The notes: generated by a model from the sequence alone, not told the origin. A stretch of 64,000 bases of DNA from Variovorax sp. Sphag1AA (GCF_014192575.1 NZ_JACHYC010000005.1:372001-436000), one strand, 5' to 3'. Shown: positions 18,087 to 27,322, numbered from the stretch's first letter. Translations and numbers: made by a program.

Positions 18087-18196
18087 AGGCCCGCGGACGG
18101 TACGTGGAAGTGCGTACAAATCGAGTCAGTTAAAAGTCAGGTACGCAGGATGACTCTTCTCGAATTCATAAGAACGAGGGTCGAGAGACAAGAGAC

Positions 18197-18685
18197 ATGC
18201 GTATCAAGAGTCAAGCAGACTTCTATTCAGGCGTCATGTTCATGGCCGCAGGCGCGGCCTTCGCGATAGGCGCTACCTCCTACACCATCGGCGACGGCGC
18301 TCGCATGGGGCCGGGCTACTTTCCACTCATGCTGGGCATCCTCCTGGCGATCCTCGGGGCAGCGGTGCTGTTCCAGTCGCTGGTGGTCGAGACGGTCGAC
18401 GGCGACCCGATCGGCAAGTGGGCATGGAAGCCGCTGTTCTTCGTGCTGGCGGCCAACCTCGCATTCGGCGTGCTGCTCGGCGGACTGCCGAGCATCGGCG
18501 TGCCGGCGATGGGCATGATCATCGCGATCTACGCGCTGACGATCATCTCGAGCCTCGCGGGAGAGCACTTCAATCTGAAGGACGTGCTGATCCTCGCAAC
18601 CATCCTGGCAGCCGGCAGCTACGTCGCCTTCATCTGGGCGCTGAAGCTGCAGATCCAGGTGTGGCCCACCTTCATCTCGGGTTGA
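18197..18685 (+). CDS. tctB: tripartite tricarboxylate transporter small membrane subunit TctB
   Basis: 162-residue membrane protein with about four to five transmembrane segments: one around FMAAGAAFAIGATSYTIG, one around FPLMLGILLAILGAAVLF, one around FFVLAANLAFGVLLGG, and a C-terminal segment near ILATILAAGSYVAFIW. The motif GPGYFPLMLG is typical of TctB (DUF1468). It is the small membrane component of tripartite tricarboxylate transporters, which work with a periplasmic TctC/Bug receptor. TctA follows after 10 bases. No receptor gene is adjacent; the only Bug-type receptor in the window is at 55.4 kb. A Shine-Dalgarno-like GAGAGACAAGAGAC precedes the ATG. Confidence 0.92.
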   Translation: MRIKSQADFYSGVMFMAAGAAFAIGATSYTIGDGARMGPGYFPLMLGILLAILGAAVLFQSLVVETVDGDPIGKWAWKPLFFVLAANLAFGVLLGGLPSIGVPAMGMIIAIYALTIISSLAGEHFNLKDVLILATILAAGSYVAFIWALKLQIQVWPTFISG

Positions 18686-18695
18686 GGAGGCTGCC

Positions 18696-20207
18696 ATGGA
18701 ACTCGTCCAGAACCTCGCGACCGGCTTCGGTGTCGCGTTCACGCTGACCAATCTCCTCTACTGCCTGATCGGCTGCATCCTCGGCACGCTGATCGGCGTG
18801 CTGCCGGGCATCGGCCCGGTCGCGACCATCGCGATGCTGCTGCCGGCCACCTATGCGCTGCCGCCTGTGTCGGCGCTGATCATGCTGGCCGGCATCTACT
18901 ACGGCGCGCAGTACGGCGGCTCCACCACCGCGATCCTGGTCAACCTGCCGGGCGAATCGTCCTCGGTGGTGACCTGCATCGACGGCTACCAGATGGCACG
19001 TCAGGGCCGTGCGGGTCCGGCGCTGGCAGCGGCCGGTCTCGGCTCGTTCTTCGCGGGCTGCGTCGGCACGCTGATCCTGGCCGCGTTCGCGCCGCCACTG
19101 ACCGAGCTGGCCTTCAAGTTCGGCCCGGCAGAGTACTTCTCGCTGATGGTGCTGGGCCTGATCGGCGCCGTGGTGCTGGCTTCGGGCTCGCTGCTCAAGG
19201 CGGTGGCGATGATCGTGCTGGGCCTGCTGCTCGGCATCGTCGGCACCGACGTGAATTCGGGCGTCGCACGCTTCAGCTTCGATGTGCCGGAACTCACCGA
19301 CGGCATCGGCTTCGTGGTGATCGCCATGGGCGTCTTCGGCTACGGCGAAATCATCGGCAACCTCTCGCAGCCGGACGAGGAGCGCGAGGTGTTCACCTCC
19401 GAGGTGAAGGGCCTGTGGCCGACCAAGGAAGACTTCAAGAACATGGCGCCCGCCGTGCTGCGCGGCACCACGCTCGGCTCGGCGCTCGGCATCCTGCCGG
19501 GCGGCGGCGCGCTGCTGGCTTCGTTCGCCGCCTATGCGCTCGAAAAGAAGATCCGCATGCGCCCCGGCGAGATCGCCTTCGGCAAGGGCAACATCCGCGG
19601 CGTCGCATCGCCCGAGTCGGCCAACAACGCCGGCGCGCAGACGTCGTTCATCCCGCTGCTGACGCTGGGCATTCCGCCGAACGCCGTGATGGCGCTGATG
19701 GTGGGTGCGATGACCATCCACAACATCCAGCCGGGCCCGCAGGTGATGAGCAGCAACCCCGAACTCTTCTGGGGCCTGATCGCCTCGATGTGGATCGGCA
19801 ACGCCATGCTCGTGATCCTGAACCTGCCGCTGATCGGCATGTGGATCAAGCTGCTGACAGTGCCCTACAAGTTCCTGTTCCCGGCCATCGTGCTGTTCTG
19901 CGCGATCGGGGTGTACTCGACCAACAACAACACCTTCGACATCTGGATGGTCGCGGCCTTCGGCTTCATCGGCTATCTGTTCATCAAGCTCCGCGCCGAG
20001 CCCGCACCGCTGCTGCTGGGCTTCATCCTCGGGCCGATGATGGAAGAGAACCTGCGCCGTGCGCTGCTGTTGTCGCGCGGGAGCTGGGCCGTCTTCGTCA
20101 CGCGGCCGCTGTCGGCGGGGCTGCTTCTGGCAGCGTGTCTGCTGCTGGGGATCGTGCTGCTGCCTGCGGTCAAGTCGAAGCGCGAAGAAGCCTTCGTCGA
20201 GGACTGA
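18696..20207 (+). CDS. tctA: tripartite tricarboxylate transporter large membrane subunit TctA
   Basis: 503-residue large permease of the tripartite tricarboxylate transporter family, about twelve transmembrane segments, the usual length. Family signatures are GVLPGIGPVATIAMLLPATY, YGGSTTAILVNLPGE, and in the second repeat LPGGGALLASFAAYALEK with GAQTSFIPLLTLGIPPNAVMA. Together with TctB it would import citrate-like or other carboxylates using a receptor encoded elsewhere. The start follows GAGGAGG. A perfect intrinsic terminator lies 125 bases downstream. Confidence 0.95.
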   Translation: MELVQNLATGFGVAFTLTNLLYCLIGCILGTLIGVLPGIGPVATIAMLLPATYALPPVSALIMLAGIYYGAQYGGSTTAILVNLPGESSSVVTCIDGYQMARQGRAGPALAAAGLGSFFAGCVGTLILAAFAPPLTELAFKFGPAEYFSLMVLGLIGAVVLASGSLLKAVAMIVLGLLLGIVGTDVNSGVARFSFDVPELTDGIGFVVIAMGVFGYGEIIGNLSQPDEEREVFTSEVKGLWPTKEDFKNMAPAVLRGTTLGSALGILPGGGALLASFAAYALEKKIRMRPGEIAFGKGNIRGVASPESANNAGAQTSFIPLLTLGIPPNAVMALMVGAMTIHNIQPGPQVMSSNPELFWGLIASMWIGNAMLVILNLPLIGMWIKLLTVPYKFLFPAIVLFCAIGVYSTNNNTFDIWMVAAFGFIGYLFIKLRAEPAPLLLGFILGPMMEENLRRALLLSRGSWAVFVTRPLSAGLLLAACLLLGIVLLPAVKSKREEAFVED

Positions 20208-20332
20208 CGCAAAGAACAAAAACGGATCTGCGTATGCGGATCCGTTCGTTCGGCAGACGGGAGCCCCCGCCCACAATCGGGCTTCGCCTTCGAGGGCGAG
20301 TGTCTCCTGGTCGCTGATGGCGACGCAGTTTC

Positions 20333-20360
20333 AACGGGTCCTTCGGGACCCGTTTTTTTT
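20333..20360 (+). terminator. Rho-independent terminator downstream of tctBA
   Basis: A perfect 9-bp stem, AACGGGTCC / GGACCCGTT, closed by a stable TTCG tetraloop, ends in a run of eight T residues. A second hairpin without a T run (stem AACGGATC/GATCCGTT, 20221-20246) lies between the tctA stop and this terminator. It ends the tctBA transcript before the small lipoprotein gene at 20412. Confidence 0.9.
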
Positions 20361-20411
20361 CTTGCGGGCTCTAAACTGCGCAACCGATGTGACTCTCGTT
20401 GGAGGCTGCGC

Positions 20412-20753
20412 ATGAAACGCTGGTTGATTCAAGGCGCCGTGATCTGCGCCCTCTCGCTGTCGGTGTCGGGTTGCTATTACCCGCCGGTCGCGTATCCCGC
20501 GTCGACCCCTGCAAGCTTCGACCGCTCGTTCAGCGCGGCTTCGAACGCCATGCGCGAACAGGGCCTCACGATCCGCTCCGAAGACCGCGCCAACGGCACC
20601 ATCGTCGGCACCCAAGGCAATGGGACCGTCACGGCCAGCGTGCGCCAGCAGGCCGACGGGAGCGTGCGTGTGCAGTTCGACGCCAACGGGCCGCGCGATC
20701 CCAACCTGATCGACCGCGTCTCGCGCAGCTACGACCGGTACATGGGCCGATAG
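20412..20753 (+). CDS. small hypothetical lipoprotein
   Basis: 113-residue protein with a lipoprotein signal peptide; lipobox SVSGC with the lipidated Cys at residue 21. The mature ~90 residues, with SFSAASNAMREQGLTI and RANGTIVGTQGNGTVTASVRQQ, look like a compact alpha/beta envelope domain. I recognise the general type, common in beta-proteobacteria, but no function. The ATG is preceded by GGAGGCTGCGC. It sits alone between two terminators, so it is probably monocistronic. Confidence 0.8.
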   Translation: MKRWLIQGAVICALSLSVSGCYYPPVAYPASTPASFDRSFSAASNAMREQGLTIRSEDRANGTIVGTQGNGTVTASVRQQADGSVRVQFDANGPRDPNLIDRVSRSYDRYMGR

Positions 20754-20901
20754 GGATCCCGAAACCGTCGACGGACGCGCTTGTTTCGAGAACGCGAACA
20801 ATCCGTTCGCGGGTTTACCCTTAGTCGCAGGGGTGAAGGCCACGAGAATTCGCGGCAGGCGCGCACGCGCCAACCGATAAACCTCAACCCTCACCTCGAT
20901 C

Positions 20902-21246
20902 ATGAAGAAGAACCTCCTCGCCATCGCAGCCCTCGGCCTGATCGCCGCAGCCGCCCAAGCCGAAACCTACGACGGCGTGAACCAGTTCGTTTCCACCAAG
21001 AGCGCCGACGCTGCTCGCGCCGAAGCCGTTGCAACGGCAAGCGCACCCGACCAGAACGTGGTGCCCGGTTCGCGCGGCGCGCTCCCCTTCAAGTCGGTCG
21101 CCGACAGCGCGAAGGTGCGTGCGGAAGCCGTCTCCACCGCCTACGCTTCGGACACGAACGTGGTGCCCGGCTCGCGCGTGAACAGCAAGGTGATCTCCAC
21201 CTTCAAGAACCCGGGCCTGAACAACGCCGCCGTCGCCGCCAAGTAA
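20902..21246 (+). CDS. small secreted protein with an internal duplication
   Basis: 114 residues with a Sec signal peptide (MKKNLLAIAALGLIAAAAQA, cleavage before ETYDG). The mature region contains two copies of a roughly 25-residue unit, each with an Ala-rich stretch containing AEAV and ending DxNVVPGSR, about 40 residues apart. It resembles Burkholderiales short exported proteins of unknown role. Upstream, at about 20812-20825, lies the dyad-containing GGGTTTACCCTTAG, a possible regulatory motif. A strong bidirectional terminator follows immediately. Confidence 0.78.
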   Translation: MKKNLLAIAALGLIAAAAQAETYDGVNQFVSTKSADAARAEAVATASAPDQNVVPGSRGALPFKSVADSAKVRAEAVSTAYASDTNVVPGSRVNSKVISTFKNPGLNNAAVAAK

Positions 21247-21264
21247 TCGGCCGCAAGCGAGCAA

Positions 21265-21303
21265 CAAAAAAGCCGGATGGGCCATGTGCCCATCCGGCTT
21301 TTT
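21265..21303. terminator. bidirectional intrinsic terminator
   Basis: A perfect 11-bp stem, GCCGGATGGGC / GCCCATCCGGC, with a 5-base loop, is flanked by an A run on the left (seven) and a T run on the right (five). It can terminate both the rightward small-secreted-protein gene and the leftward autotransporter gene, which end 18 and 20 bases from it. Confidence 0.92.
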
Positions 21304-21323
21304 CTTTGGCGTCGGGCCGGCGC

Positions 21324-24300
21324 CTACCAGTTGACGCGCAACCCGACCGAGCCCTGCACGCCGCTCTTGAGTCGCTGATCGCCGCCGGAATCGAAGAGCT
21401 GGCCCACTTCGCCGTACACGCTGGTCGACGCGTTGAGTTGCAGCGTCGCGCCCACCGCCACCTCGGTGGTCGTGTAGCCAGTGCGCGAGCTGATGTCGGT
21501 GGATGCGGCTGGGCCGATGAAGCGCGCCACGTCGGTGCCGCTGCCGGCGTGATAGACGTTGAAGCGCGCATACGGCTGGAGCATGCCCGCGCCGGTTGCG
21601 ATCTCGCCCTTGACGCGCACACCGGCGCGCAACAGCCAGCCGTTCTCGCTGTCGTTCTGAACCAAAGCACCGGAGATGAGGGTGTCGTCCAGGCTCAATT
21701 GCCTGTGAGCGACCTGCAACTGCGGCTCGATGGTCCACCCCGGCGCTAGTGCGAAGGCCTGCCCCACTTCGAGCGAGGCGAGGAAGCCGCTGCCCTTGCC
21801 GTCCACCGGAAGGGCCGACACCGGATTGACCGTGTAGCGATGGCGCGAGCCCTGCAGCACCGCATCGGCGTAGAAGCCGCCTTCCGTCATGTACGTGCCA
21901 TAGACGCCGAGGTATTGGCTGCGCAGGTCGTTGTAGCCCACGGACAGATTGCTGATGCCGCGAGCGAAACCGTTCACGTCGACATTGCCGTCGAGCTGGC
22001 CGGCGTAGACGCCCGCGCGCCAGCGGCCGTCGGCCCAGAGGTCGGTGCCGGCCTGGAAGCCGTTGAGCCGACCTTCGCTCGATGGATTCACGGTGCCGTC
22101 CTGCCGGATATCCATGTCGGTGCTGACGACGCGACCCCACGCACGGCGCTGGCCCGCAGCCGGCGGCGTCGCACCGCCGGCGACCACGTCGGTGTCGCCG
22201 ATGCGCTGGTGCATGTTGCCGAGCATCGCGGTGTCGGCCTGGCGAAGCTGCGCCGGCAGAGCGGCGAAGAGCGGCACTTCGGCGCGGTACATGGGAACCA
22301 CGACCGCTGCCGCTGCCGGCGTCGGTGCAGACGCCGCCTGTGCGGTCGTTGTCGTGGGCGATGTCGATGTCTGCGGGGTGGTGGGCGCCACAACCGTGAT
22401 CGTGTTGCTCAGATAGGCCGCGGTGCCGGTCGTGTCCAGCCGGTACTGGTAGGCGCCCGCGGCCACGGGCGCGGCAAGCGCGAACGCGCCGGCCTGGATG
22501 CTGCCGCCGTTTTCGGTGCTGATGATCTCGATGCCGTTGCCCGTCGTCTGCGCGCCCAGGCCGCCCAGGTTGGTCACGAGCACGCCCGTCGCGCCGCTGG
22601 CGATGGCGGTCGCGCCGCGCAGCACCAGCCGGTCGGTGGCGCTTCCGTCGGTGCCGAGCGCCGTGCCCACGCGCAAGGTGCCGCCGTTGCCGACCCACGG
22701 ACCGGTGACGGTCAAGGTGGTGCCCGGCGTCGCGCCGACCAGCGACACCGTGCCCGCGTTGGTGACGGACTGCACCGTCTGGCTGAAGCCCGCCAGGTCC
22801 AGCGTCGCACCCGCCGCGACGGTGTATGCCGATGCCGAGCTGAAGGTGTTGGCCGCGCCAGCGCGCAGCGTGCCCGCTGCCACGTCCGTCGCGCCGGTGT
22901 AGTTGTTGGCGCCGGTGAGCGTCAGCGCGCCCGTGCCTTGCTTGGTGAGGAAGCCGGCGCCCGTGATCGCGCCGGCCACCGTGGCGTTGAACGCGCCGGT
23001 GTCGATCACGGGATCGTTCGTGCCCGTGAGGCGCACTGCGTTGCTGATCGTGAGGCCGTCCGCCGCGAAGCCGAGCGTGGTGCCGTCGTCCATCGCCAGC
23101 TCGCCCGTGCCGAGCGCGGTGTTGCTGCCGACGTTCAGGCGCCCCTGCTTGAGCGCGGTGCCGCCGGTGTAGGTGTTGTTGCCGCTGAGCGTGAGCGCGC
23201 CGGTGCCGGTCTTGGTCAGCTCTGCACCGCCCGAGATCACGCCGGACCAGCCCATGTCGTTGCCGTTGGTGTCCACCGTCGCGGCGCCGTTCATGATGAG
23301 CGCGTTGGATGGGTTCTGGCCGGCTGCGCCCGCGCGGATGGTCGCGGTCGCGGCGCTGTCGATGACGACTGCGCCGGTCAGCGAGCCGCCGCTGAGCGTG
23401 AGCGAATTGGTGCCGCCGGTGAACTGCACGGCCGCAGCGCGGGTCGTGCCATCGCCGCCCAAGCCGCCCGAGATGGTTCCGCTGTTGGTGATGTCGAGAC
23501 TGGCGCCAAGGATGCCGACGCCGCCAGCGCCGTTTGCACCGCTGGGGCCGCCATTGCTGTTCACGCCGCCGACGCCGCCGTTGCCGCCCGTGATGGAGCC
23601 TGCGTTGGTGATCGAGGCGCCCGCGCCTTGCGACCACAGGCCGATACCGCCGTCACCGCCACCGCCCGGCGCGCCGGTGCCCCCGCCTCCGCCGCCTCCC
23701 ACGCCGCCCGCGCCCCCGGCGCCACCCAGGATGGCGCCACCGGCGTTGTTGCTCAAGGTCCCGCGATTGCCGGAGAAGACCACACCGAACCCACCTTCAC
23801 CGCCGCCGCCGCCCGTCGCGTTGTAGTACGCAGCGGTCTCGGAGCCACCAGCACCACCGGCGCCGCCGATGATCGAGCCGGTATTGGTGAAAGGAGCCGT
23901 GGCGCCGCCGATGCTGATGAACAATCCACCGCCGCCACTGCCGCCGCCGCCGGCCTGCGAGTGGGCATCCCCGCCCTTGCCGCCCGCGCCGCCGAGGATC
24001 GACCCGCCGAGTGACCACGCGTACAAGGGAGAAGCGAGCGTGACGCCATAGCCACCGGCACCCCCTCCGCCCGCGGCCCAGTCGCCATCGCCGCCGTTGC
24101 CACCGCTACCACCCGCGAAGACCCCATAGGCGCCACCAAGGTTGCTCGGAAACTGATCGCCCACAACGCCTGCACCACCTCCACCACCATAGCCATTGGC
24201 CACGAACCGGCTCTCCCCATCCGCACCGCTTTGGCCGGCGTATGCACCGGCAGCGCCGCCCACCCCGGCGGTCCCGCCGTACACGCCACCGCTGTTCGCG

Positions 24301-24629
24301 CTGGTGCCTGCGGTCGAAGTCGATTCGTTCGCCGAGCCCCCCGTGCCGCCGTAGGCCCCCACGCCGGAGTCGTTCAGGGCACCCGCGCCGCCCTGCCCGT
24401 TGCTTCCCCCGCTTCCCGCGTAGTAATGGAGGTTGCCTTGTGCACCGGCCGACACGCCTCCCGCGCCGCCCGCAGCCAGCGCAGGACCGGCCCACAGTCC
24501 GACGACAACGGCGGCTGCGGCACAGACGCTGCCCACGCTGGCTGTGCGCGCGTGCCCACGCGCGTTTTCAGGGGCGGCAACCCAAGTGGAAAGAGCCGGA
24601 TTCCAGAGCGTGCGAAAGGTCTTGTTCAT
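21324..24629 (-). CDS. type V autotransporter (Gly-rich passenger with PATR repeats)
   Basis: 1101-residue surface protein. Residues 1-52 form an extended signal peptide (MNKTFRTLWNPALSTWVAAP is the ESPR part, then a hydrophobic core ending GPALA). Residues ~53-385 are extremely Gly-rich (GGAGGAGG, GGGGGG) with recurring ITNAGSI- and FTNTGSIIGG-type beta-helix rungs. Two clear passenger-associated repeats lie at about 471-505 (TKTGTGALTLSGNNTYTGGT) and 556-596 (TKQGTGALTLTGANNYTGAT). A Thr/Pro/Ala linker spans ~748-790, and a beta-barrel of about 275 residues ends VGLRVNW, with a terminal aromatic. No protease or lipase catalytic motif is visible; adhesion or aggregation is likely. Confidence 0.92.
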   Translation of the reverse strand: MNKTFRTLWNPALSTWVAAPENARGHARTASVGSVCAAAAVVVGLWAGPALAAGGAGGVSAGAQGNLHYYAGSGGSNGQGGAGALNDSGVGAYGGTGGSANESTSTAGTSANSGGVYGGTAGVGGAAGAYAGQSGADGESRFVANGYGGGGGAGVVGDQFPSNLGGAYGVFAGGSGGNGGDGDWAAGGGGAGGYGVTLASPLYAWSLGGSILGGAGGKGGDAHSQAGGGGSGGGGLFISIGGATAPFTNTGSIIGGAGGAGGSETAAYYNATGGGGGEGGFGVVFSGNRGTLSNNAGGAILGGAGGAGGVGGGGGGGTGAPGGGGDGGIGLWSQGAGASITNAGSITGGNGGVGGVNSNGGPSGANGAGGVGILGASLDITNSGTISGGLGGDGTTRAAAVQFTGGTNSLTLSGGSLTGAVVIDSAATATIRAGAAGQNPSNALIMNGAATVDTNGNDMGWSGVISGGAELTKTGTGALTLSGNNTYTGGTALKQGRLNVGSNTALGTGELAMDDGTTLGFAADGLTISNAVRLTGTNDPVIDTGAFNATVAGAITGAGFLTKQGTGALTLTGANNYTGATDVAAGTLRAGAANTFSSASAYTVAAGATLDLAGFSQTVQSVTNAGTVSLVGATPGTTLTVTGPWVGNGGTLRVGTALGTDGSATDRLVLRGATAIASGATGVLVTNLGGLGAQTTGNGIEIISTENGGSIQAGAFALAAPVAAGAYQYRLDTTGTAAYLSNTITVVAPTTPQTSTSPTTTTAQAASAPTPAAAAVVVPMYRAEVPLFAALPAQLRQADTAMLGNMHQRIGDTDVVAGGATPPAAGQRRAWGRVVSTDMDIRQDGTVNPSSEGRLNGFQAGTDLWADGRWRAGVYAGQLDGNVDVNGFARGISNLSVGYNDLRSQYLGVYGTYMTEGGFYADAVLQGSRHRYTVNPVSALPVDGKGSGFLASLEVGQAFALAPGWTIEPQLQVAHRQLSLDDTLISGALVQNDSENGWLLRAGVRVKGEIATGAGMLQPYARFNVYHAGSGTDVARFIGPAASTDISSRTGYTTTEVAVGATLQLNASTSVYGEVGQLFDSGGDQRLKSGVQGSVGLRVNW

Positions 24630-24657
24630 GGCGGGAAGTGAAGCAATTCGTTCTAAA

Positions 24658-24687
24658 ACGGTAGCAAATGTAATTCATTTGTATCAA
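24658..24687 (-). promoter_or_regulatory. autotransporter promoter with embedded palindromic operator
   Basis: On the minus strand TTGATA (24687-24682) and TACCGT (24663-24658) are separated by 18 bases. The spacer is almost completely filled by the inverted repeat CAAATG-TAATT-CATTTG (24665-24681 on the plus strand). The -10 is poor (3 of 6), but a dyad exactly between -35 and -10 is a classical repressor position. It lies 29-58 bases upstream of the autotransporter ATG and could also affect the divergent flavin oxidoreductase gene. Confidence 0.5.
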
Positions 24688-24770
24688 CTGATGCCGTGAG
24701 TTTGTTCACGCTCGAGTCGGATGCGGTGCTGCCCATACTCCCTGCTCCCCTTGCTCGACAGGAGCGCGGC

Positions 24771-26198
24771 ATGGCAGCAATCGAGACCGACTACCTCGTG
24801 ATCGGCACCGGCGGCAGCGCGATGGCGTTCGTCGACACGCTGCTCACCGAGGACCCGGAAGCGCGGATCGTGATGGTCGACCGCCACCACCGTCCCGGCG
24901 GCCAGTGGAACGACGCCTATTCCTTCGTGCGCCTGCATCAGCCCGCCGCCTGGTACGGCGTCGCGTCGTACGAGTTGAGCGACTGGCACCGCGAGACCTC
25001 CGGCTTCAACACCGGGATGTGGAGCCTCGCGTCCGGCCCTGAAGTGCTCTCGCATTTCGAGCACGTGATGAAGCACCGCTTTCTTTCCAGCGGCCGCGTG
25101 CAGTGGCTTCCGAAGTGCGAATGGCTTGGCGCGGAAGACGGCGTGCATCGCGTCCGCTCCCTCATGGCCGGCGAGGCACGCACGGTGAAGGTTCGCCGCA
25201 AGCTGGTGAACGCGACGCACGCACGCATCGAAGTGCCCTCCACCCATCCGCCGAAGTACACGGTGGCGCCGGGCGTGACCTGCATTCCGCTCAACGGGCT
25301 GCCCGCAGTGACGCGCGCCTATGCGAACTACACCGTCGTCGGCGCGGGCAAGACCGGCATGGATGCCTGCATCTGGCTGGTGGAGAACGGCGTGCCGCAC
25401 GAACGCATCCGCTGGGTGGTGCCGCGCGACCCGTGGATGATGGACCGCGCCAACCTGCAGCCCGGCCCCGACGGCTGGCGACGCAACTTCGCGTACTCGA
25501 TGGCGCAGTTCGATGCGATGTGCGACGCCACGGATCTGGCGGACCTGTTCCACCGGCTCGAGGAAAGCGGTGCTCTGATGCGCATCGACCCCGAGGTGAA
25601 GCCCTCCACCTACCGATGCGCCGTGGTCTCGCGCGGCGAACTCGCACAACTTCGGCGGATCGGCGAGGCGGGCGGCATCGTGCGGCTCGGCCGCGTGCGC
25701 AGCATCGAGCCTTCACGCATGGTGCTCGACCGCGGCGAGCGCGCGTCGGACCCCGACACGCTCTACATCGACTGCTCGGCGTCGGCCATCCAGCCGCTGC
25801 CGGACGTGCCGATCTTCGAGCCGGGCACGATCAATCTGCTGATGGTGCGCTTCTGCCAGCCCCTGATGAGCGCAAGCGTGATCGCGTGGGTCGAGGCGCA
25901 CGTCACCGACACGGCCGAGCAGAGCACCCTTTGCAGGGCCGTACGAGGACCAGAGCGGCCTGCCGATTTCATCTACATGTGGGTCGAAACGCTCGCGAAC
26001 GCCGCGCGGTGGCGGCAGAACCCGGAACTCATGGGCTGGCTGTCGAAGTGCCGCCTCAACGCGCAGGCCGTGATCCTGAGGGGCGTCGAGGTGACGCCCG
26101 AGGTGAAGGACAAGCTCGGGGCCATCGCAGCGCGGGCGGCGCAGGCCACGGCGCGCTCGCCCGAGCTCCTCGCGATGGCGGCGGCGTCCGCCAGCTAG
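24771..26198 (+). CDS. FAD/NAD(P)-binding oxidoreductase of unknown substrate
   Basis: 475-residue flavoprotein. The N-terminal Rossmann motif is YLVIGTGGSAMAF at about residues 8-20, followed by the flavin-monooxygenase-like HRPGGQWNDAYSFVRLHQPA. A second dinucleotide motif, VVGAGKTGMDACIWL, is near 190. The overall look is of a flavin-containing monooxygenase-like NAD(P)-binding protein. The ATG at 24771 follows ACAGGAGCG; an earlier in-frame start has no such site. Its stop overlaps that of the convergent cyclase gene: both use TAG within the palindromic CTAG. Confidence 0.82.
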   Translation: MAAIETDYLVIGTGGSAMAFVDTLLTEDPEARIVMVDRHHRPGGQWNDAYSFVRLHQPAAWYGVASYELSDWHRETSGFNTGMWSLASGPEVLSHFEHVMKHRFLSSGRVQWLPKCEWLGAEDGVHRVRSLMAGEARTVKVRRKLVNATHARIEVPSTHPPKYTVAPGVTCIPLNGLPAVTRAYANYTVVGAGKTGMDACIWLVENGVPHERIRWVVPRDPWMMDRANLQPGPDGWRRNFAYSMAQFDAMCDATDLADLFHRLEESGALMRIDPEVKPSTYRCAVVSRGELAQLRRIGEAGGIVRLGRVRSIEPSRMVLDRGERASDPDTLYIDCSASAIQPLPDVPIFEPGTINLLMVRFCQPLMSASVIAWVEAHVTDTAEQSTLCRAVRGPERPADFIYMWVETLANAARWRQNPELMGWLSKCRLNAQAVILRGVEVTPEVKDKLGAIAARAAQATARSPELLAMAAASAS

Positions 26199-27322
26199 GC
26201 AGCAGCCGCCGGCACGACCCGCCAGGCCGGCACCTTGCGCTGGAAGCCCTTGAGCTCCAGTTCGCCGGCTTCCCCGAAACGCCATTCGCCGTCGAACGCC
26301 GGGTCCTGCAACGCGCCGTGCACGCGCTGCGAGACTAGGATCTCGCCCCCCGCAGCCTCCCCACACAGCCGCGCCGCGAGGTTGGTGACGGTACCGATCG
26401 CGCCGTAGTCGATGCGCCCGTCGAAGCCGATGCCACCGAGCGTCGCGAACCCCTGCGCGATGCCGACGCCCATGTGCAGGTCGTAGCCGCGGCGGCTCCA
26501 CTGGTTGCACAGTGCCACCATCTCGCGCTGCATCCGCACCGCCATGCGCAGGGCGCGCGCAGGCGCATCGGGCACGGGCTGCGGGTCGTTGAAGAAGATC
26601 ATCATCCCGTCGCCGGAAAAGCGCTCCAGCGTGCCCTGGTGCTCGATCACGAGCCGGCCCATTGCCGCGTGGTACTGCGCGAGCACCGCCATCACTTCCT
26701 CGGGGTCCGCGGTCTCGGTGAAAGCGGTGAAGCCGCGCAGGTCGAGAAACACCACCGTGATCTCGCGCCGGTGGCTCTTGAGCGGATCGTCCGTGCCGCC
26801 CGCGAGGATCGCCTCCGCCAACTGCGGCGAGAAGAAGCGCTTGAGCTGGCCCACCCGTTCGAGCTGCTGCACGCTCTCGGCCACGCGCTGCTCCAGCGTG
26901 TTGTTCCACGCCTGCAGTTCGGTCCGCTGGCGTTGCACCTCGTCATAGAGCGTCTTCACGCGCAGCAGCGATCGCACCCGCGCCATCAGTTCCGCCTGGT
27001 GGATCGGCTTGCTCAGGAAATCGTCGGCGCCTGCATTCAGCCCGTTGACGCGTTCCCGCTCGGGGTCGAGCGCGGTGACCAGCACCACCGGCAGCACCGT
27101 GAAGTGCGGGTCGGCACGGATCGCGCGGCACACGTCGTAGCCGTTCATGCCCGGCATCATCACGTCGAGCAGCACGAGGTCCGGCGGATCGGCCGCGAGG
27201 CTCGCCATTGCCTGCTCGCCGGATGTCGCCGTGGTCGTCCGGTAGCCGCGCGCGGTGAGGATGTCGGTCAGCAACTTGACGTTGCTGGGCACGTCATCCA
27301 CCACGAGGATGTGCGCATTCAT
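26195..27322 (-). CDS. response regulator with C-terminal class III adenylate/guanylate cyclase domain
   Basis: 375 residues. REC domain at 1-120 (acidic pocket DD at 9-10, phospho-acceptor Asp53 in LLDVMMPGMN, Lys in LSKPIH). A coiled-coil linker follows at about 125-165 (LYDEVQRQRTELQAWNNTLE), then a class III cyclase homology domain at about 190-350 with metal-binding Asp in FLDLRGFTAF and RFSGDGMMIFF and the catalytic Asn/Arg pair in TVTNLAARL. Output would be cAMP or cGMP, controlled by phosphorylation. It is the last gene of a three-gene operon, and its ATG overlaps the upstream stop as ATGA. Confidence 0.92.
   Translation of the reverse strand: MNAHILVVDDVPSNVKLLTDILTARGYRTTTATSGEQAMASLAADPPDLVLLDVMMPGMNGYDVCRAIRADPHFTVLPVVLVTALDPERERVNGLNAGADDFLSKPIHQAELMARVRSLLRVKTLYDEVQRQRTELQAWNNTLEQRVAESVQQLERVGQLKRFFSPQLAEAILAGGTDDPLKSHRREITVVFLDLRGFTAFTETADPEEVMAVLAQYHAAMGRLVIEHQGTLERFSGDGMMIFFNDPQPVPDAPARALRMAVRMQREMVALCNQWSRRGYDLHMGVGIAQGFATLGGIGFDGRIDYGAIGTVTNLAARLCGEAAGGEILVSQRVHGALQDPAFDGEWRFGEAGELELKGFQRKVPAWRVVPAAAA

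Noticed and set aside
18672..20276. Minus-strand open frame covering tctA.
   Set aside because: His/Arg/Gln-rich shadow of the transporter gene.
20884..24014. Very long open frames in the other frames and strand of the autotransporter gene (up to about 900 codons).
   Set aside because: They follow from repeated Gly/Ala codons and high GC; composition is Arg/His-rich nonsense, with no ribosome-binding site or family resemblance.
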